From Candidatus Cloacimonadota bacterium (GTDB lineage Bacteria > Muiribacteriota > UBA6191), in assembly GCA_023954715.1 (NCBI GenBank), contig JAGSHD010000016.1, positions 53,034 to 117,033 on the forward strand: a stretch of 64,000 nt of DNA, read 5' to 3'. The position numbers were made by a program, and so were the translations under genes. The notes beneath the pieces were generated by a model. It saw only the letters and a program-made list of their open reading frames with translations. It searched no databases and had not been told where the DNA came from. Shown here piece by piece: positions 28,268 to 37,125 of the stretch (positions are counted from its first letter, which is position 1; each line of letters opens with the position of its first letter).

Positions 28268-29269
28268 ATGTTAAAACTGACTACATTACAAAGAGCAGAT
28301 TATTTCAGATATGAGTCCTTCTTAGAAAAGGTCGAAGGCTCTTTGTTTTATCATTCGTCTCGGTATAAAGAGCTTTTAGAAAGTTTACTTGATGTAAAAA
28401 GTACATATCAGCTTGTGTTAGACCAAAATGGTGAAATTCAAGCCGTTTGTCCGTTTATGGTTAAGCACGGTACATACGGGCCTGTTTTAAATAGTTTACC
28501 GTTTTATGGTAGTAATGGTGGGATATTGGCAAAGACAGATGAGGCTTATAATTTTTTAGAGTATAACTATATAAAACTAGCCAAAAATTTTGTCAGTTCA
28601 TGTTATATCAGCAATCCTTTGATTGAAAAAGAGACTATTATTAATGACTATATGGAGAAAAGAATAAGCCAATGGACTGATCTTGGGTCTAAAGATCAAA
28701 TCTGGAGCTCATACTCCTCAAGTGCAAAACGAAATGTAAGAAAAGCGCTTAAATCAAAAGTTCAAGTACAAGTTAGTAACCATGACTTTAAGTTTTTGTA
28801 TGATGTACACCTTGCAAATATGACTACAATAGGTGGATTGGCAAAAAGTAGGGAGTTCTTTAGCTTAGTACCTCAGAAGTTCAATGAAGATAAAGATTTC
28901 AAAGTTTTTATAGCTACAGTAAATGATACAAAAATTGCCGCATTACTTTTGTTTTATCATAAAGATACAGTAGAGTATTTTACGCCTGTTACTAACTTAG
29001 ATTTTAGAAGTTTTCAGCCGATGGCGTTAATTATATATCAAGCCATGATGGATGCGTGTGACCGAGGTTTCAAAAAATGGAACTGGGGTGGAACATGGCT
29101 GACTCAAGATGGAGTATATAAATTTAAAAAAAACTTTGGAGCACATGACTTGTCATACTATTATTATATAAAAATAAATGATGAGAGACTATGTAAACTG
29201 ACTAAGCAAGATCTGTTGGATGAATATCCTAACTTTTTTGTACTTCCATTTGATAAGTTAAGAGGTTAA
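28268..29269 (+). CDS. FemAB/GNAT-like acyl- or aminoacyltransferase
   Basis: A 333-residue protein of the Acetyltransf_6/FemAB-like superfamily. Visible family features are SLFYHSSRYKELLESLL near the start, SSSAKRNVRKALKSKVQV in the middle and the C-terminal KKWNWGGTWLTQDGVYKFKKNFGA, the usual substrate-binding GT-W...K-FK-FG segment. Such proteins transfer aminoacyl or acyl groups to amino functions, in peptidoglycan or in glycans. Here an N-acyl substitution on an amino sugar of the local glycan is the likely role. Substrate unknown. Confidence 0.75.
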   Translation: MLKLTTLQRADYFRYESFLEKVEGSLFYHSSRYKELLESLLDVKSTYQLVLDQNGEIQAVCPFMVKHGTYGPVLNSLPFYGSNGGILAKTDEAYNFLEYNYIKLAKNFVSSCYISNPLIEKETIINDYMEKRISQWTDLGSKDQIWSSYSSSAKRNVRKALKSKVQVQVSNHDFKFLYDVHLANMTTIGGLAKSREFFSLVPQKFNEDKDFKVFIATVNDTKIAALLLFYHKDTVEYFTPVTNLDFRSFQPMALIIYQAMMDACDRGFKKWNWGGTWLTQDGVYKFKKNFGAHDLSYYYYIKINDERLCKLTKQDLLDEYPNFFVLPFDKLRG

Positions 29270-29271
29270 TT

Positions 29272-29937
29272 ATGAAAAAAAGTAAAAAAGCTATTATTTT
29301 TGGAACAAATAGTTTTGCAGAAATGGTCTACTATTATTTATCTAATGATAGTGAATATGAAGTTGTAGCTTTTACTGTTTCAAAAGCTCACATAAATGAT
29401 GATGTTAAATTTGGCTTGCCTGTTGTTCCTTTTGAAAGTGTTCAGGGCATTTATACTCCACTCGATCACGAAATGTATGTGGCGATTGCTTATGTTAACA
29501 TGAACAAAATAAGACAGAGATTTTATAATGAAGCCAAAGGCAAGGGCTATAATTTATTGACGTATATTAGCTCGAAAGCTTCAATATATACAGAAGTTAT
29601 AGGAGATAATTGTTTTATTTTTGAGGATAATACCTTACAACCTTATATTAAACTAGGTAATAATATTGTTTTGTGGAGTGGCAATCATATTGGGCATCAC
29701 TCAACCATAGAAGACCATTGTTTTATTGCTTCTCATGCTGTAATTTCGGGACACTGTGTAATTAAAGAAAACTCCTTTATAGGTGTAAACGCAACTATTA
29801 GAGATTCTGTAATTATAGAGAAAGAAAATATAATTGGCGCAGGGGCAGTGATTTTAAAAAATACAAAAGAAAAAGAAGTGTATGCTGTTCGCAACACTGA
29901 GTTGTTTCCAAAATCTAGTGATCAAGTCAATATTTGA
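29272..29937 (+). CDS. PglD-like sugar O/N-acyltransferase
   Basis: A 221-residue protein with an N-terminal Rossmann-like UDP-sugar domain (KKAIIFGTNSFAEMVYYYL) and a C-terminal left-handed beta-helix. The hexapeptide repeats include GDNCFIFEDNTLQPYIKLGN, CVIKENSFIGVNATI and NIIGAGAVI. PglD and NeuD relatives acetylate 4-amino sugars or sialic-type sugars. A His equivalent to the catalytic one is in GNHIGHHSTI. It follows the FemAB-like gene by 2 bases. Confidence 0.83.
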   Translation: MKKSKKAIIFGTNSFAEMVYYYLSNDSEYEVVAFTVSKAHINDDVKFGLPVVPFESVQGIYTPLDHEMYVAIAYVNMNKIRQRFYNEAKGKGYNLLTYISSKASIYTEVIGDNCFIFEDNTLQPYIKLGNNIVLWSGNHIGHHSTIEDHCFIASHAVISGHCVIKENSFIGVNATIRDSVIIEKENIIGAGAVILKNTKEKEVYAVRNTELFPKSSDQVNI

Positions 29938-29952
29938 AACAAAAAGGGCATT

Positions 29953-30870
29953 ATGCAAACATGGAAAAAATTAGGTAAAATTTTTAATCCATTAGGAAAG
30001 TCAGATTGGATGGAAACCCATGCACAAGTTCCTATTGTTTTACCCTTAACACAGAATGTATATCGTATTTATTTTTCTTCTCGTGATAAAATTCAACGCT
30101 CACAAGTGTCCTACATTGAAATTGATATTAGATCTCCTAATAAAATTTTAAAGTTGTCTAAAGAGCCTATACTCAAATATGGAAAACTAGGTTATTTTGA
30201 TGAACATGGGGTATATCCCTCTTCTTTAAATAGGGTAGGAGACTCCCTTTATCTATATTATATTGGTTGGAATCAAGGTGCTACCTATCCTATGTTCTAT
30301 GCCTCAATAGGTTTAGCTAAAAGTATAGATAATGGTCTAACATTTAAAAAATGTTTTAAAGCTCCAATATTGTCACGTTGTGAGCATGACCCTTGGATGG
30401 TAACAGCTCCATTTGTCCTATCGGATCAAGATAAGTGGAGAATGTACTACGTCTCTGGTTTGGATTGGGATACAAACTATGAAGGCAAGTTAAGCTCAAA
30501 ATATCATATTAAATATGCTGAGTCGTTAGATGGTGTTACATGGGAAAGAGATGGGCATGTTTGTATCGAACTACACGACTCAAGTGAAGCAAATATAGCA
30601 AGGCCGTTTGTAATTCTTGAAAAAGGAGTATACAAAATGTGGTACTCTTATACTCGAAATGGGCCATACCAAATAGGGTATGCAGAGTCAAACGATGGAA
30701 AAAACTTCATCAGAAAAGACGAAGAGATCCAGTTTATTGGGTTACAGACGGATTTTGACAATGAGATGATGTGTTATGCTTATATTTTTACACATCTTGA
30801 AGAAACCTATATGGTCTATAATGGCAATAGCTTTGGCTTAGAAGGCTTTGGATTAGCTGTTTTAACTTAA
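29953..30870 (+). CDS. Five-bladed beta-propeller, glycosidase-like protein
   Basis: A 305-residue cytosolic protein with repeated short blades such as VYRIYFSSRDKIQRSQVSY, DEHGVYPSS, EHDPWMVTAPFV and KMWYSYTRNGPYQIGYAES. This pattern is seen in GH43/GH32/GH130-type folds. Proteins of this type recur in surface polysaccharide clusters without a proven function. No signal peptide is present, so it likely acts on nucleotide sugars, lipid-linked intermediates or cytosolic glycans. I would not assign a reaction. Confidence 0.6.
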   Translation: MQTWKKLGKIFNPLGKSDWMETHAQVPIVLPLTQNVYRIYFSSRDKIQRSQVSYIEIDIRSPNKILKLSKEPILKYGKLGYFDEHGVYPSSLNRVGDSLYLYYIGWNQGATYPMFYASIGLAKSIDNGLTFKKCFKAPILSRCEHDPWMVTAPFVLSDQDKWRMYYVSGLDWDTNYEGKLSSKYHIKYAESLDGVTWERDGHVCIELHDSSEANIARPFVILEKGVYKMWYSYTRNGPYQIGYAESNDGKNFIRKDEEIQFIGLQTDFDNEMMCYAYIFTHLEETYMVYNGNSFGLEGFGLAVLT

Positions 30871-30883
30871 ATAATGGATGAAA

Positions 30884-31993
30884 ATGAATAAAAAGAAAGT
30901 AGCTTTTTTAGCATATACAGATTATGGTAATACCATGACTTACTGGAGTCATGCTATAAACACTCATTCAAGTTTATATGAATCTAAGATCATCTGTATC
31001 ATACCCCATCAATTCAATTATGATATTCAACATGATATTGATTTAAGTCCAAATTCTGACAATGGTAATTTATCTATAGATGGCTCAAAAAGGCAGGCAG
31101 CAATTCATTGGCTGCTGGAGTGTGATCATATTATTTTTGCAGAAGAAATGAGTCTCTTAAGTAGTCCTAGACGTTATCGCAGTTTACAATTGTTTCAGCA
31201 AATCTTTGGTTTTCATTTGTTAGAGTTAAAGGCAGCCAAAGCTTCATTAAAATTATATATTCATCATTGTGGTATAGACTATCGTCAAGCATATAAAGAG
31301 TTTGATGAAATTAATGATCAATATTTTGATAAAATATTGATTGGAGTTGACTTATATAGGCTGTCTCCTAAAACAGATAAGCATTGTGTTCCTGTAGCAG
31401 CTTATCAATCAAATACAAGTATTGTAGAAACAATAAACATAATAGAGAAAAAGTTTAATGAAGATGTTTTAAGGGTTTTTCATGCTCCAAGTAGTCATAC
31501 AACGAAGGGTACTGAATCCATAAAAAAAGTAGTTCAAGCAAGTTTCAATCTTTTGCCATCACATATCAAAAAGCAAGTAGTTTATGAGGAAACTGTACCA
31601 CCAGTTCCTAATGCCCAAATTATTGATATTAAGAAAAAGTCACATATATATATAGATCAGTTTCATCAAGAGATTGGAGGGTATGGTATTAGCTCTGTAG
31701 AAGCTTTGGCATTTGGAAACATTGTCTTAAGTAGTATCCACAAATTAGATAAAGATGCATTGGAGTTACAATGTTTAACAAAAAGTAGGGCAGAGCAATT
31801 TCCTATTATTGATACCACTATGGATTTAGAGCTTTTTCAAAAAAAATTGCTAGAACTGTTTGTAACTCCCATGAGTATTTTAAAGAAAAAAGCTATAGAT
31901 TCGTTTAATTTTTACAATGAAATTTTTACCTTTGAATCGATTTCTAAACGATTTGAAGAAGATATATTGATTAGGGATGAAAATGCTAGATGA
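30884..31993 (+). CDS. Putative GT-B fold glycosyltransferase
   Basis: A 369-residue protein with a weak but recognisable GT-B layout. The N-terminal domain opens MNKKKVAFLAYTDYGNTM. The C-terminal donor domain includes VFHAPSSHTTKGTESI, YIDQFHQEIGGYGISS and VEALAFGNIVLSS, which match the donor-phosphate region of GT4 enzymes. I prefer the ATG at 30884, five bases after GGA, over the one at 30878. It overlaps the following methyltransferase by 11 bases. Confidence 0.65.
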   Translation: MNKKKVAFLAYTDYGNTMTYWSHAINTHSSLYESKIICIIPHQFNYDIQHDIDLSPNSDNGNLSIDGSKRQAAIHWLLECDHIIFAEEMSLLSSPRRYRSLQLFQQIFGFHLLELKAAKASLKLYIHHCGIDYRQAYKEFDEINDQYFDKILIGVDLYRLSPKTDKHCVPVAAYQSNTSIVETINIIEKKFNEDVLRVFHAPSSHTTKGTESIKKVVQASFNLLPSHIKKQVVYEETVPPVPNAQIIDIKKKSHIYIDQFHQEIGGYGISSVEALAFGNIVLSSIHKLDKDALELQCLTKSRAEQFPIIDTTMDLELFQKKLLELFVTPMSILKKKAIDSFNFYNEIFTFESISKRFEEDILIRDENAR

Positions 31994-32750
31994 TACCTTT
32001 CCAGAAAAGTTGGAGACTAACTCCAATGAAACACAGCTACAAGCTCGTGAGAAACTTCTACACTTGTTTAAAAACAACAACTTACCCGCAGAAGAGCTAA
32101 TGACAAGCTTAGGTTTGTTCATCCGAGGGTCTGCGCTTGTAAAATATTTAGTTTTGAATGATTTATACACGAGGATTTTAAAAACCCCAGGGACAATTAT
32201 TGAATTTGGTACTTGTTGGGGGCAAAACTTAATTTTGTTTGAAAACTTACGAGCTATTTACGAGCCTTTCAATAAGACCCGAAAAATTGTTGGATTTGAT
32301 ACTTTTACAGGATATCCAGTGGGAGATGATAACGATAAAAACGGTGATGTATTTAAAGAGGGAAATTACAAACTAGAAGATGACTACGAAGACTTTTTAA
32401 AAGACCTTTTAAATACACATGTTGAATGTAATGTTTTAGGCAATAACAAATCTATACATGAAGTTATTAAAGGCGATGTAAGTGAAACAGTCAGAGAGTA
32501 TTTTCAGAACAATCCAAGTGAGTTAATATCATTAGCATACTTTGACATGGGATTGTATAAGCCAACCAAAGTAGCATTAGAAGAGGTTTTAAAACATACT
32601 GTACCGGGGAGTATTATCCTATTAGATCAGCTGACCTGGTCTGATGCGCCAGGAGAAGCGTTGGCGTTTAAAGAAGTTTTTAAGGATGTTAAATATGAGA
32701 TTGAGATTTCAAAATTTACACCTATGAGAAGCATTATAACTTTGTTGTAA
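31983..32750 (+). CDS. TylF-like class I SAM-dependent methyltransferase
   Basis: A 255-residue protein related to macrocin O-methyltransferase (TylF), acting on sugar hydroxyls. Motif I is TIIEFGTCWGQNLILFENL, then KIVGFDTFTGYP, and the metal/active-site region LAYFDMGLYKPTKVALEEVL and SIILLDQLTW. The ATG at 31983 has AGGG at 31973-31976 with six-base spacing; the in-frame ATG at 31977 would have none. It overlaps the upstream GT. A gap of 228 bases with a gene remnant follows. Confidence 0.8.
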   Translation: MLDDTFPEKLETNSNETQLQAREKLLHLFKNNNLPAEELMTSLGLFIRGSALVKYLVLNDLYTRILKTPGTIIEFGTCWGQNLILFENLRAIYEPFNKTRKIVGFDTFTGYPVGDDNDKNGDVFKEGNYKLEDDYEDFLKDLLNTHVECNVLGNNKSIHEVIKGDVSETVREYFQNNPSELISLAYFDMGLYKPTKVALEEVLKHTVPGSIILLDQLTWSDAPGEALAFKEVFKDVKYEIEISKFTPMRSIITLL

Positions 32751-32819
32751 AATATAACCTTTTAGATATTCATCTTTGTACCATAGATAGACAAGGTGCA
32801 ATTGAATGTGGTTAGTTAA

Positions 32820-32966
32820 AGGGTTCACAAAACGATAGAAGAAATTTATTCTATCAAAGACTTACAAGAAGTTGTGGTGTGTATATTTACTCACGACCCT
32901 AACTTAGAAAATCAAAAATGGATTTTAAAGCTAGTATTTCGATTAAGAATTGTAAGAAGATATTAA
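32820..32966 (+). pseudogene. Possible 3' remnant of an unidentified gene
   Basis: An open frame of 48 codons without a start, ending at TAA 32964-32966. It reads KTIEEIYSIKDLQEVV... and ends RLRIVRRY. It is bounded by a stop at 32817 in the same frame. The reading has normal amino-acid composition and lies in an otherwise unusual 228-base gap within a tight operon. I recognise no family. A fossil C-terminus is plausible; chance is not excluded. Confidence 0.35.
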
Positions 32967-32978
32967 GGAAAATCAAAA

Positions 32979-34004
32979 ATGGAAGATTTATATACAGGTT
33001 TCTCAAACTACGATGAGATAAATAAAGAAAATAGAGCGAAAGCTGTAGAAGACGAAGTTTCTAAGTGGGGAGACGATGCAGACAAATTTAAAGAATACCG
33101 TTTAAAATGGAATAAAGCTGCAAATGATAATTACTTACCAGATTTTCCACTTCATTTAGATATCGAGTTGTCTGACGCTTGTAATCTAAAATGTGCTTAT
33201 TGTGCCCAAGGCTTAGGCATGGTGACTGACGTGGGCTTTATTAATAATGACTTTGCCTATGGATTGATTGATCAAGCAGTAGAAATGGGGATTTGCTCCT
33301 TAAAATTTAATTGGAGAGGCGAGGCAGCTTTAAATCCAATTTTACCTGATTTAGTAAAATACGCTAAAGATAAAGGAATTCTTGAAGTTCAAATGAACAC
33401 GAATGGACTTCCTAAAAAGAAAGACATTTTAATCGAATGTGCAAAAAATGGTATGGATCGATTGATTTTCTCTGTAGATGGTTTTTCTAAAGAGTCTTAT
33501 GAAAGCGTTCGAATTGGTGGAAACTACGATACATTAGTTAAAAATATTCACCGATTATTGGACTGGAAAAAAGAAAATGATCAGGCAAAGCCTTTCGTTC
33601 GACTACAGATGGTTCGTTCTAATGTAACTGCTCATGAAGTTGATGATTTTATCGCTTACTGGCAAGATAAAGTAGATGATGTTCGAATCAGTGATGTAAT
33701 GGATAGAGGACAAGGGGGGAGTTTTTCTGTTGGAGATCGTAAAACTATTGGTAGAAGACGATGTCCACAGCCTTACCAAAGATTGATTGTTGCAAGAGAT
33801 GGACGAGTTAGCCCTTGTTGTGCAGATTGGGATCAAAAGTTTGTTGTAGGGGATGCTACAAAAGATAGTCTAAAAGATATCTGGAAAAACAAAAGAATGA
33901 CTGCAATGCGTACTGTCCAAGAAAAAGATCAACACGACAAAATAGATATTTGTAAAAACTGTTACGTAAAAGAAAGTTTTATTTGGGAAAAAATAGATGA
34001 CTAA
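32979..34004 (+). CDS. Radical SAM/SPASM domain protein
   Basis: A 341-residue radical S-adenosylmethionine enzyme. The [4Fe-4S] ligands are Cys68, Cys72 and Cys75 in ACNLKCAYC. The C-terminal SPASM domain holds Cys262 (RRRCPQPY), Cys280/Cys281 (VSPCCADW) and Cys325/Cys328 (ICKNCYVKE) for auxiliary clusters. KFNWRGEAALNP matches the conserved glycine/glutamate region after the CxxxCxxC site. Such enzymes in glycan loci do dehydrogenation, dehydration or epimerisation of sugars; the precise step is not predictable. The fused NeuB gene overlaps its end by 8 bases, linking the two functions. Confidence 0.88.
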   Translation: MEDLYTGFSNYDEINKENRAKAVEDEVSKWGDDADKFKEYRLKWNKAANDNYLPDFPLHLDIELSDACNLKCAYCAQGLGMVTDVGFINNDFAYGLIDQAVEMGICSLKFNWRGEAALNPILPDLVKYAKDKGILEVQMNTNGLPKKKDILIECAKNGMDRLIFSVDGFSKESYESVRIGGNYDTLVKNIHRLLDWKKENDQAKPFVRLQMVRSNVTAHEVDDFIAYWQDKVDDVRISDVMDRGQGGSFSVGDRKTIGRRRCPQPYQRLIVARDGRVSPCCADWDQKFVVGDATKDSLKDIWKNKRMTAMRTVQEKDQHDKIDICKNCYVKESFIWEKIDD

Positions 34005-37000
34005 AGTAAAGATAATTGCTGAAATAGCCAATGCACACCAAGGAAAACCCGAGCTAGCTTTAGAGCTAGCTAAAGCTTCGATTCAAAGTGGAGCTGATGC
34101 GATAAAATTTCAAATATACTTTGCTCAAGAGTTTTTAACTAAATCTCATGCAAGATATGATCATTTTAAAAAACAAGCCTTTAGTCATGAGGATTGGAAT
34201 CATATCTTCACCGAGTTGAAAGATGAAAAAGTAGAAATTTATGCGGATGTATTTGGTTTAGAGGCATTAGATTTAGCAATTCGTCATGATTTAGACGGGA
34301 TTAAGATTCACTCTTCTGACTTAAATAATACTCAAGTATTAAATGGTTTAGCATCTCAGTCTAAAAAAGTCTTTTTGTCTACGGGGGGTAGCACAGTTTT
34401 GGAGATTGAATATGCTTTAAATGTACTTGAAGCGAGTTCTACAATCCCTGAAATTGTTTTACTGCATGGCTTTCAAGCTTATCCCACAAAAGTAGAAGAC
34501 TCCGTTATATCTCGAATTATAAAGTTAAGATCTTTGTTTCCTTCTAAAAAAATAAAACTGGGTTATATGGATCATATTAGTGGTGATGACAAATTTGCTA
34601 CTATCTTACCGTTGATGTGTTTACCTTATGGCGTAGACTACATTGAAAAGCACGTTACTTTAGACCGAGCTGCAAAGGGTGTAGATTATTATTCTTCTTA
34701 CGAGCCTTCTGAATTAAAGCAGTTTATCTTAGATTTACGTTTAGCAGAAACCTCTATAGGAGAAAATCCTTTATCTTTTTCTGAATCAGAGAAAACCTAT
34801 CGTAACGGAGTTAAAAAATCTTGGGTTGTGAATAGTGAAATGATGAAAGGAAGTGTTATTAAACCTTCAGATATCGTTATGAAGCGTACTCCAGACTTCT
34901 TTGCTCCTCCATTGTACGAAGAAATTATTGGCTCAAAACTAAATGCAAATTTAAAAATTGAAGAAGCTATATCTAATAGCCATTTTAAGCATAAGGTTTT
35001 AGCTATAGTTGTAGCACGATCTGACTCTTCGAGGTTGAGTAATAAAGCATCTAAATTGATTAACGAAGAGGCAACCTTGACTCATCTTTTTGAAAGATTA
35101 AAGCTGTCACAAGAGAAGGGATTTATAGATACCATTGCTTTTTGTACAACAACAGAAAGTAGTGATGATAAACTGATTTCTTTGGCAAAAGATTTTGATA
35201 TGAAAGTTTATCGAGGTCCTGTAGAGGATGTTCTAGCCAGAATGATGATTGCCATTGATGATAATAGTGATCATGATTTAACTCTTAGAGTGACAGGTGA
35301 TGATATTTTAATCGATCCTGAGTACCTAGACTATACGGTTCAATGGCATTTGGATAAAAATGCTCATTATACTGATGCAAAATGCTTGCCTAGCGGTACA
35401 GAAGTAGAAGTCTTTAATTCAAGTACATTGAAGCTGATTCATGAGTTATCAAAGGATACATCTGGGTCTGAATACTTGACAAATTATATTAAAGATAATG
35501 CTGATCAATTTGAAACTGCTAGTATCGAAGTTAAAGAAAGACATCAAAAAAACTATCGCTTAACTCTAGATACTTCTTATGATTTTGAAGTAATAAAAAG
35601 CTTGTTAGAGTATTTAAGTAGTATAGATAAAAAATACACTTACAATATGGATGATATTGTAGATTATTTTGAAGCAAATCCAGATGTTTTAAAGATAAAT
35701 ACTTCAATTAAGCAAAAAGCAGCTCCCATATCTGTTAACACAGAGATTAACTGGAAGTACTTCACCAAGAGACCAAAAGTAAGTGTCTATATTACAAATT
35801 ACAATTATGGTAAGTATTTAAAACAGGCTATTGATTCTGTTTTAAATCAAAAATTTCGTGATTTTGAAGTTTTAGTTATTGATGATGGTTCTGTTGATAA
35901 CTCTAAAGAAGTCCTTTCTTTATATGCTAATCACCCAAAGGTAACTATTGTTTATCAAAAAAATAAAGGTTTAAACGTTACTAATAACATTGCAATTAAA
36001 CTGTCTAAAGGCGACTATATTGTACGATTAGATGCGGATGATTATTTAAACGACAATGCTTTATTATTGATGGCTGATAAGTTAAATAGAGATCCTGATT
36101 TAGCTCTAGTTTTTCCGGATTATTATCTTGTAGATGAAGAGGGAGAGCTCATGTCTGAAGAAAAAAGACATGACTTTAACTCCGTTACTATGATGGATCA
36201 ACCTGCTCATGGCGCCTGTACAATGATTAGAAAAGATATTTTAATCGAGTTAGGTGGGTACTCTGAGGAGTTTTCTAGGCAAGATGGCTACGAGTTATGG
36301 ATAAAAATTATCAAAGATAAGAAAGTTGCAAATATTGATTTGCCACTGTTTTACTATAGACAGCATGGTAAAAGTTTAACTAATGATAAATCAAAGTTGT
36401 TATCAACGCGTCATAAGATAGTAGAAAAGCACTCTCAGGAGTTTGATGTTAGTAGTAAAAAACACTTAATTATCCTACCGATCCGAGATGCTTCATCAGA
36501 GCCGCTGGCTTTAAGAGAGTTTGCAGACTCTACTTTGCTAGATATTTGTATATCAAGAATCTTAGACTGTTCGTTGGACATGTCTATTGTTGTTTCTACG
36601 CCAAATAGTAAGATTTTACAGTACGTAGATGAAAAATATAAAGATAAAGGTGTAATTACAGATTTAAGATCTAAAGAGCTTTCATTACCAAATGTTCCTA
36701 TCATTGATACTATTGACTCTCTACTTGAGAAGTATGATTTTGATCAGTGCGAGACTATGTCTGTTATCAATTATGAGTATCCTTTACGAGGTGGCTTTTA
36801 TATTGAAAAAGCAATCAATACTATGTATTTGTTTGAAGCAGACGCTGTATTGTCTGTACAAAAAGAAAATGCCAACTTTTATATGCATAAAGGGGCCGGA
36901 TTAGATCCTATTAATAATAATAGTGAACTACGTTTAGAGCGAGAGTTTATTTATAAAGAAGTAGGTGGAATCCATAGTGTTAAATCAGATTCTTATGCTA

Positions 37001-37125
37001 AAAATAGACAACTGATCCCTGAGCGAACAACTCATATTCTATTAGATGATCACGCTTCTAAAATGGTGAAAAGTAAATCGGATTTTGAGTTTTTAGAGTA
37101 TGTATATAAAAAGGAGATCTCATGA
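33997..37125 (+). CDS. Four-domain NeuB - SpsF-like - GT2 - NeuA-like fusion protein
   Basis: A 1042-residue protein with four recognisable parts. Residues 1-330 are a NeuB-type nonulosonate synthase with SAF tail (IIAEIANAHQGKPELALEL, SGADAIKFQIY, YIEKHVTLDRAAKGVDYY), which condenses a hexose with phosphoenolpyruvate. Residues 330-585 are an SpsF-like cytidylyltransferase (AIVVARSDSSRLSNKA, YRGPVEDVLARM). Residues 591-820 are a GT2 (VSVYITNYNYGKYL, DDGSVDNS, DADDYL). Residues 822-1042 resemble NeuA, but the N-terminal motif is degenerate (LPIRDASSEPLALREF). No stop or frameshift interrupts it. It may couple synthesis, CMP activation and transfer in one chain. A second NeuB overlaps its end by 4 bases. 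Confidence 0.85.
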   Translation: MTKVKIIAEIANAHQGKPELALELAKASIQSGADAIKFQIYFAQEFLTKSHARYDHFKKQAFSHEDWNHIFTELKDEKVEIYADVFGLEALDLAIRHDLDGIKIHSSDLNNTQVLNGLASQSKKVFLSTGGSTVLEIEYALNVLEASSTIPEIVLLHGFQAYPTKVEDSVISRIIKLRSLFPSKKIKLGYMDHISGDDKFATILPLMCLPYGVDYIEKHVTLDRAAKGVDYYSSYEPSELKQFILDLRLAETSIGENPLSFSESEKTYRNGVKKSWVVNSEMMKGSVIKPSDIVMKRTPDFFAPPLYEEIIGSKLNANLKIEEAISNSHFKHKVLAIVVARSDSSRLSNKASKLINEEATLTHLFERLKLSQEKGFIDTIAFCTTTESSDDKLISLAKDFDMKVYRGPVEDVLARMMIAIDDNSDHDLTLRVTGDDILIDPEYLDYTVQWHLDKNAHYTDAKCLPSGTEVEVFNSSTLKLIHELSKDTSGSEYLTNYIKDNADQFETASIEVKERHQKNYRLTLDTSYDFEVIKSLLEYLSSIDKKYTYNMDDIVDYFEANPDVLKINTSIKQKAAPISVNTEINWKYFTKRPKVSVYITNYNYGKYLKQAIDSVLNQKFRDFEVLVIDDGSVDNSKEVLSLYANHPKVTIVYQKNKGLNVTNNIAIKLSKGDYIVRLDADDYLNDNALLLMADKLNRDPDLALVFPDYYLVDEEGELMSEEKRHDFNSVTMMDQPAHGACTMIRKDILIELGGYSEEFSRQDGYELWIKIIKDKKVANIDLPLFYYRQHGKSLTNDKSKLLSTRHKIVEKHSQEFDVSSKKHLIILPIRDASSEPLALREFADSTLLDICISRILDCSLDMSIVVSTPNSKILQYVDEKYKDKGVITDLRSKELSLPNVPIIDTIDSLLEKYDFDQCETMSVINYEYPLRGGFYIEKAINTMYLFEADAVLSVQKENANFYMHKGAGLDPINNNSELRLEREFIYKEVGGIHSVKSDSYAKNRQLIPERTTHILLDDHASKMVKSKSDFEFLEYVYKKEIS

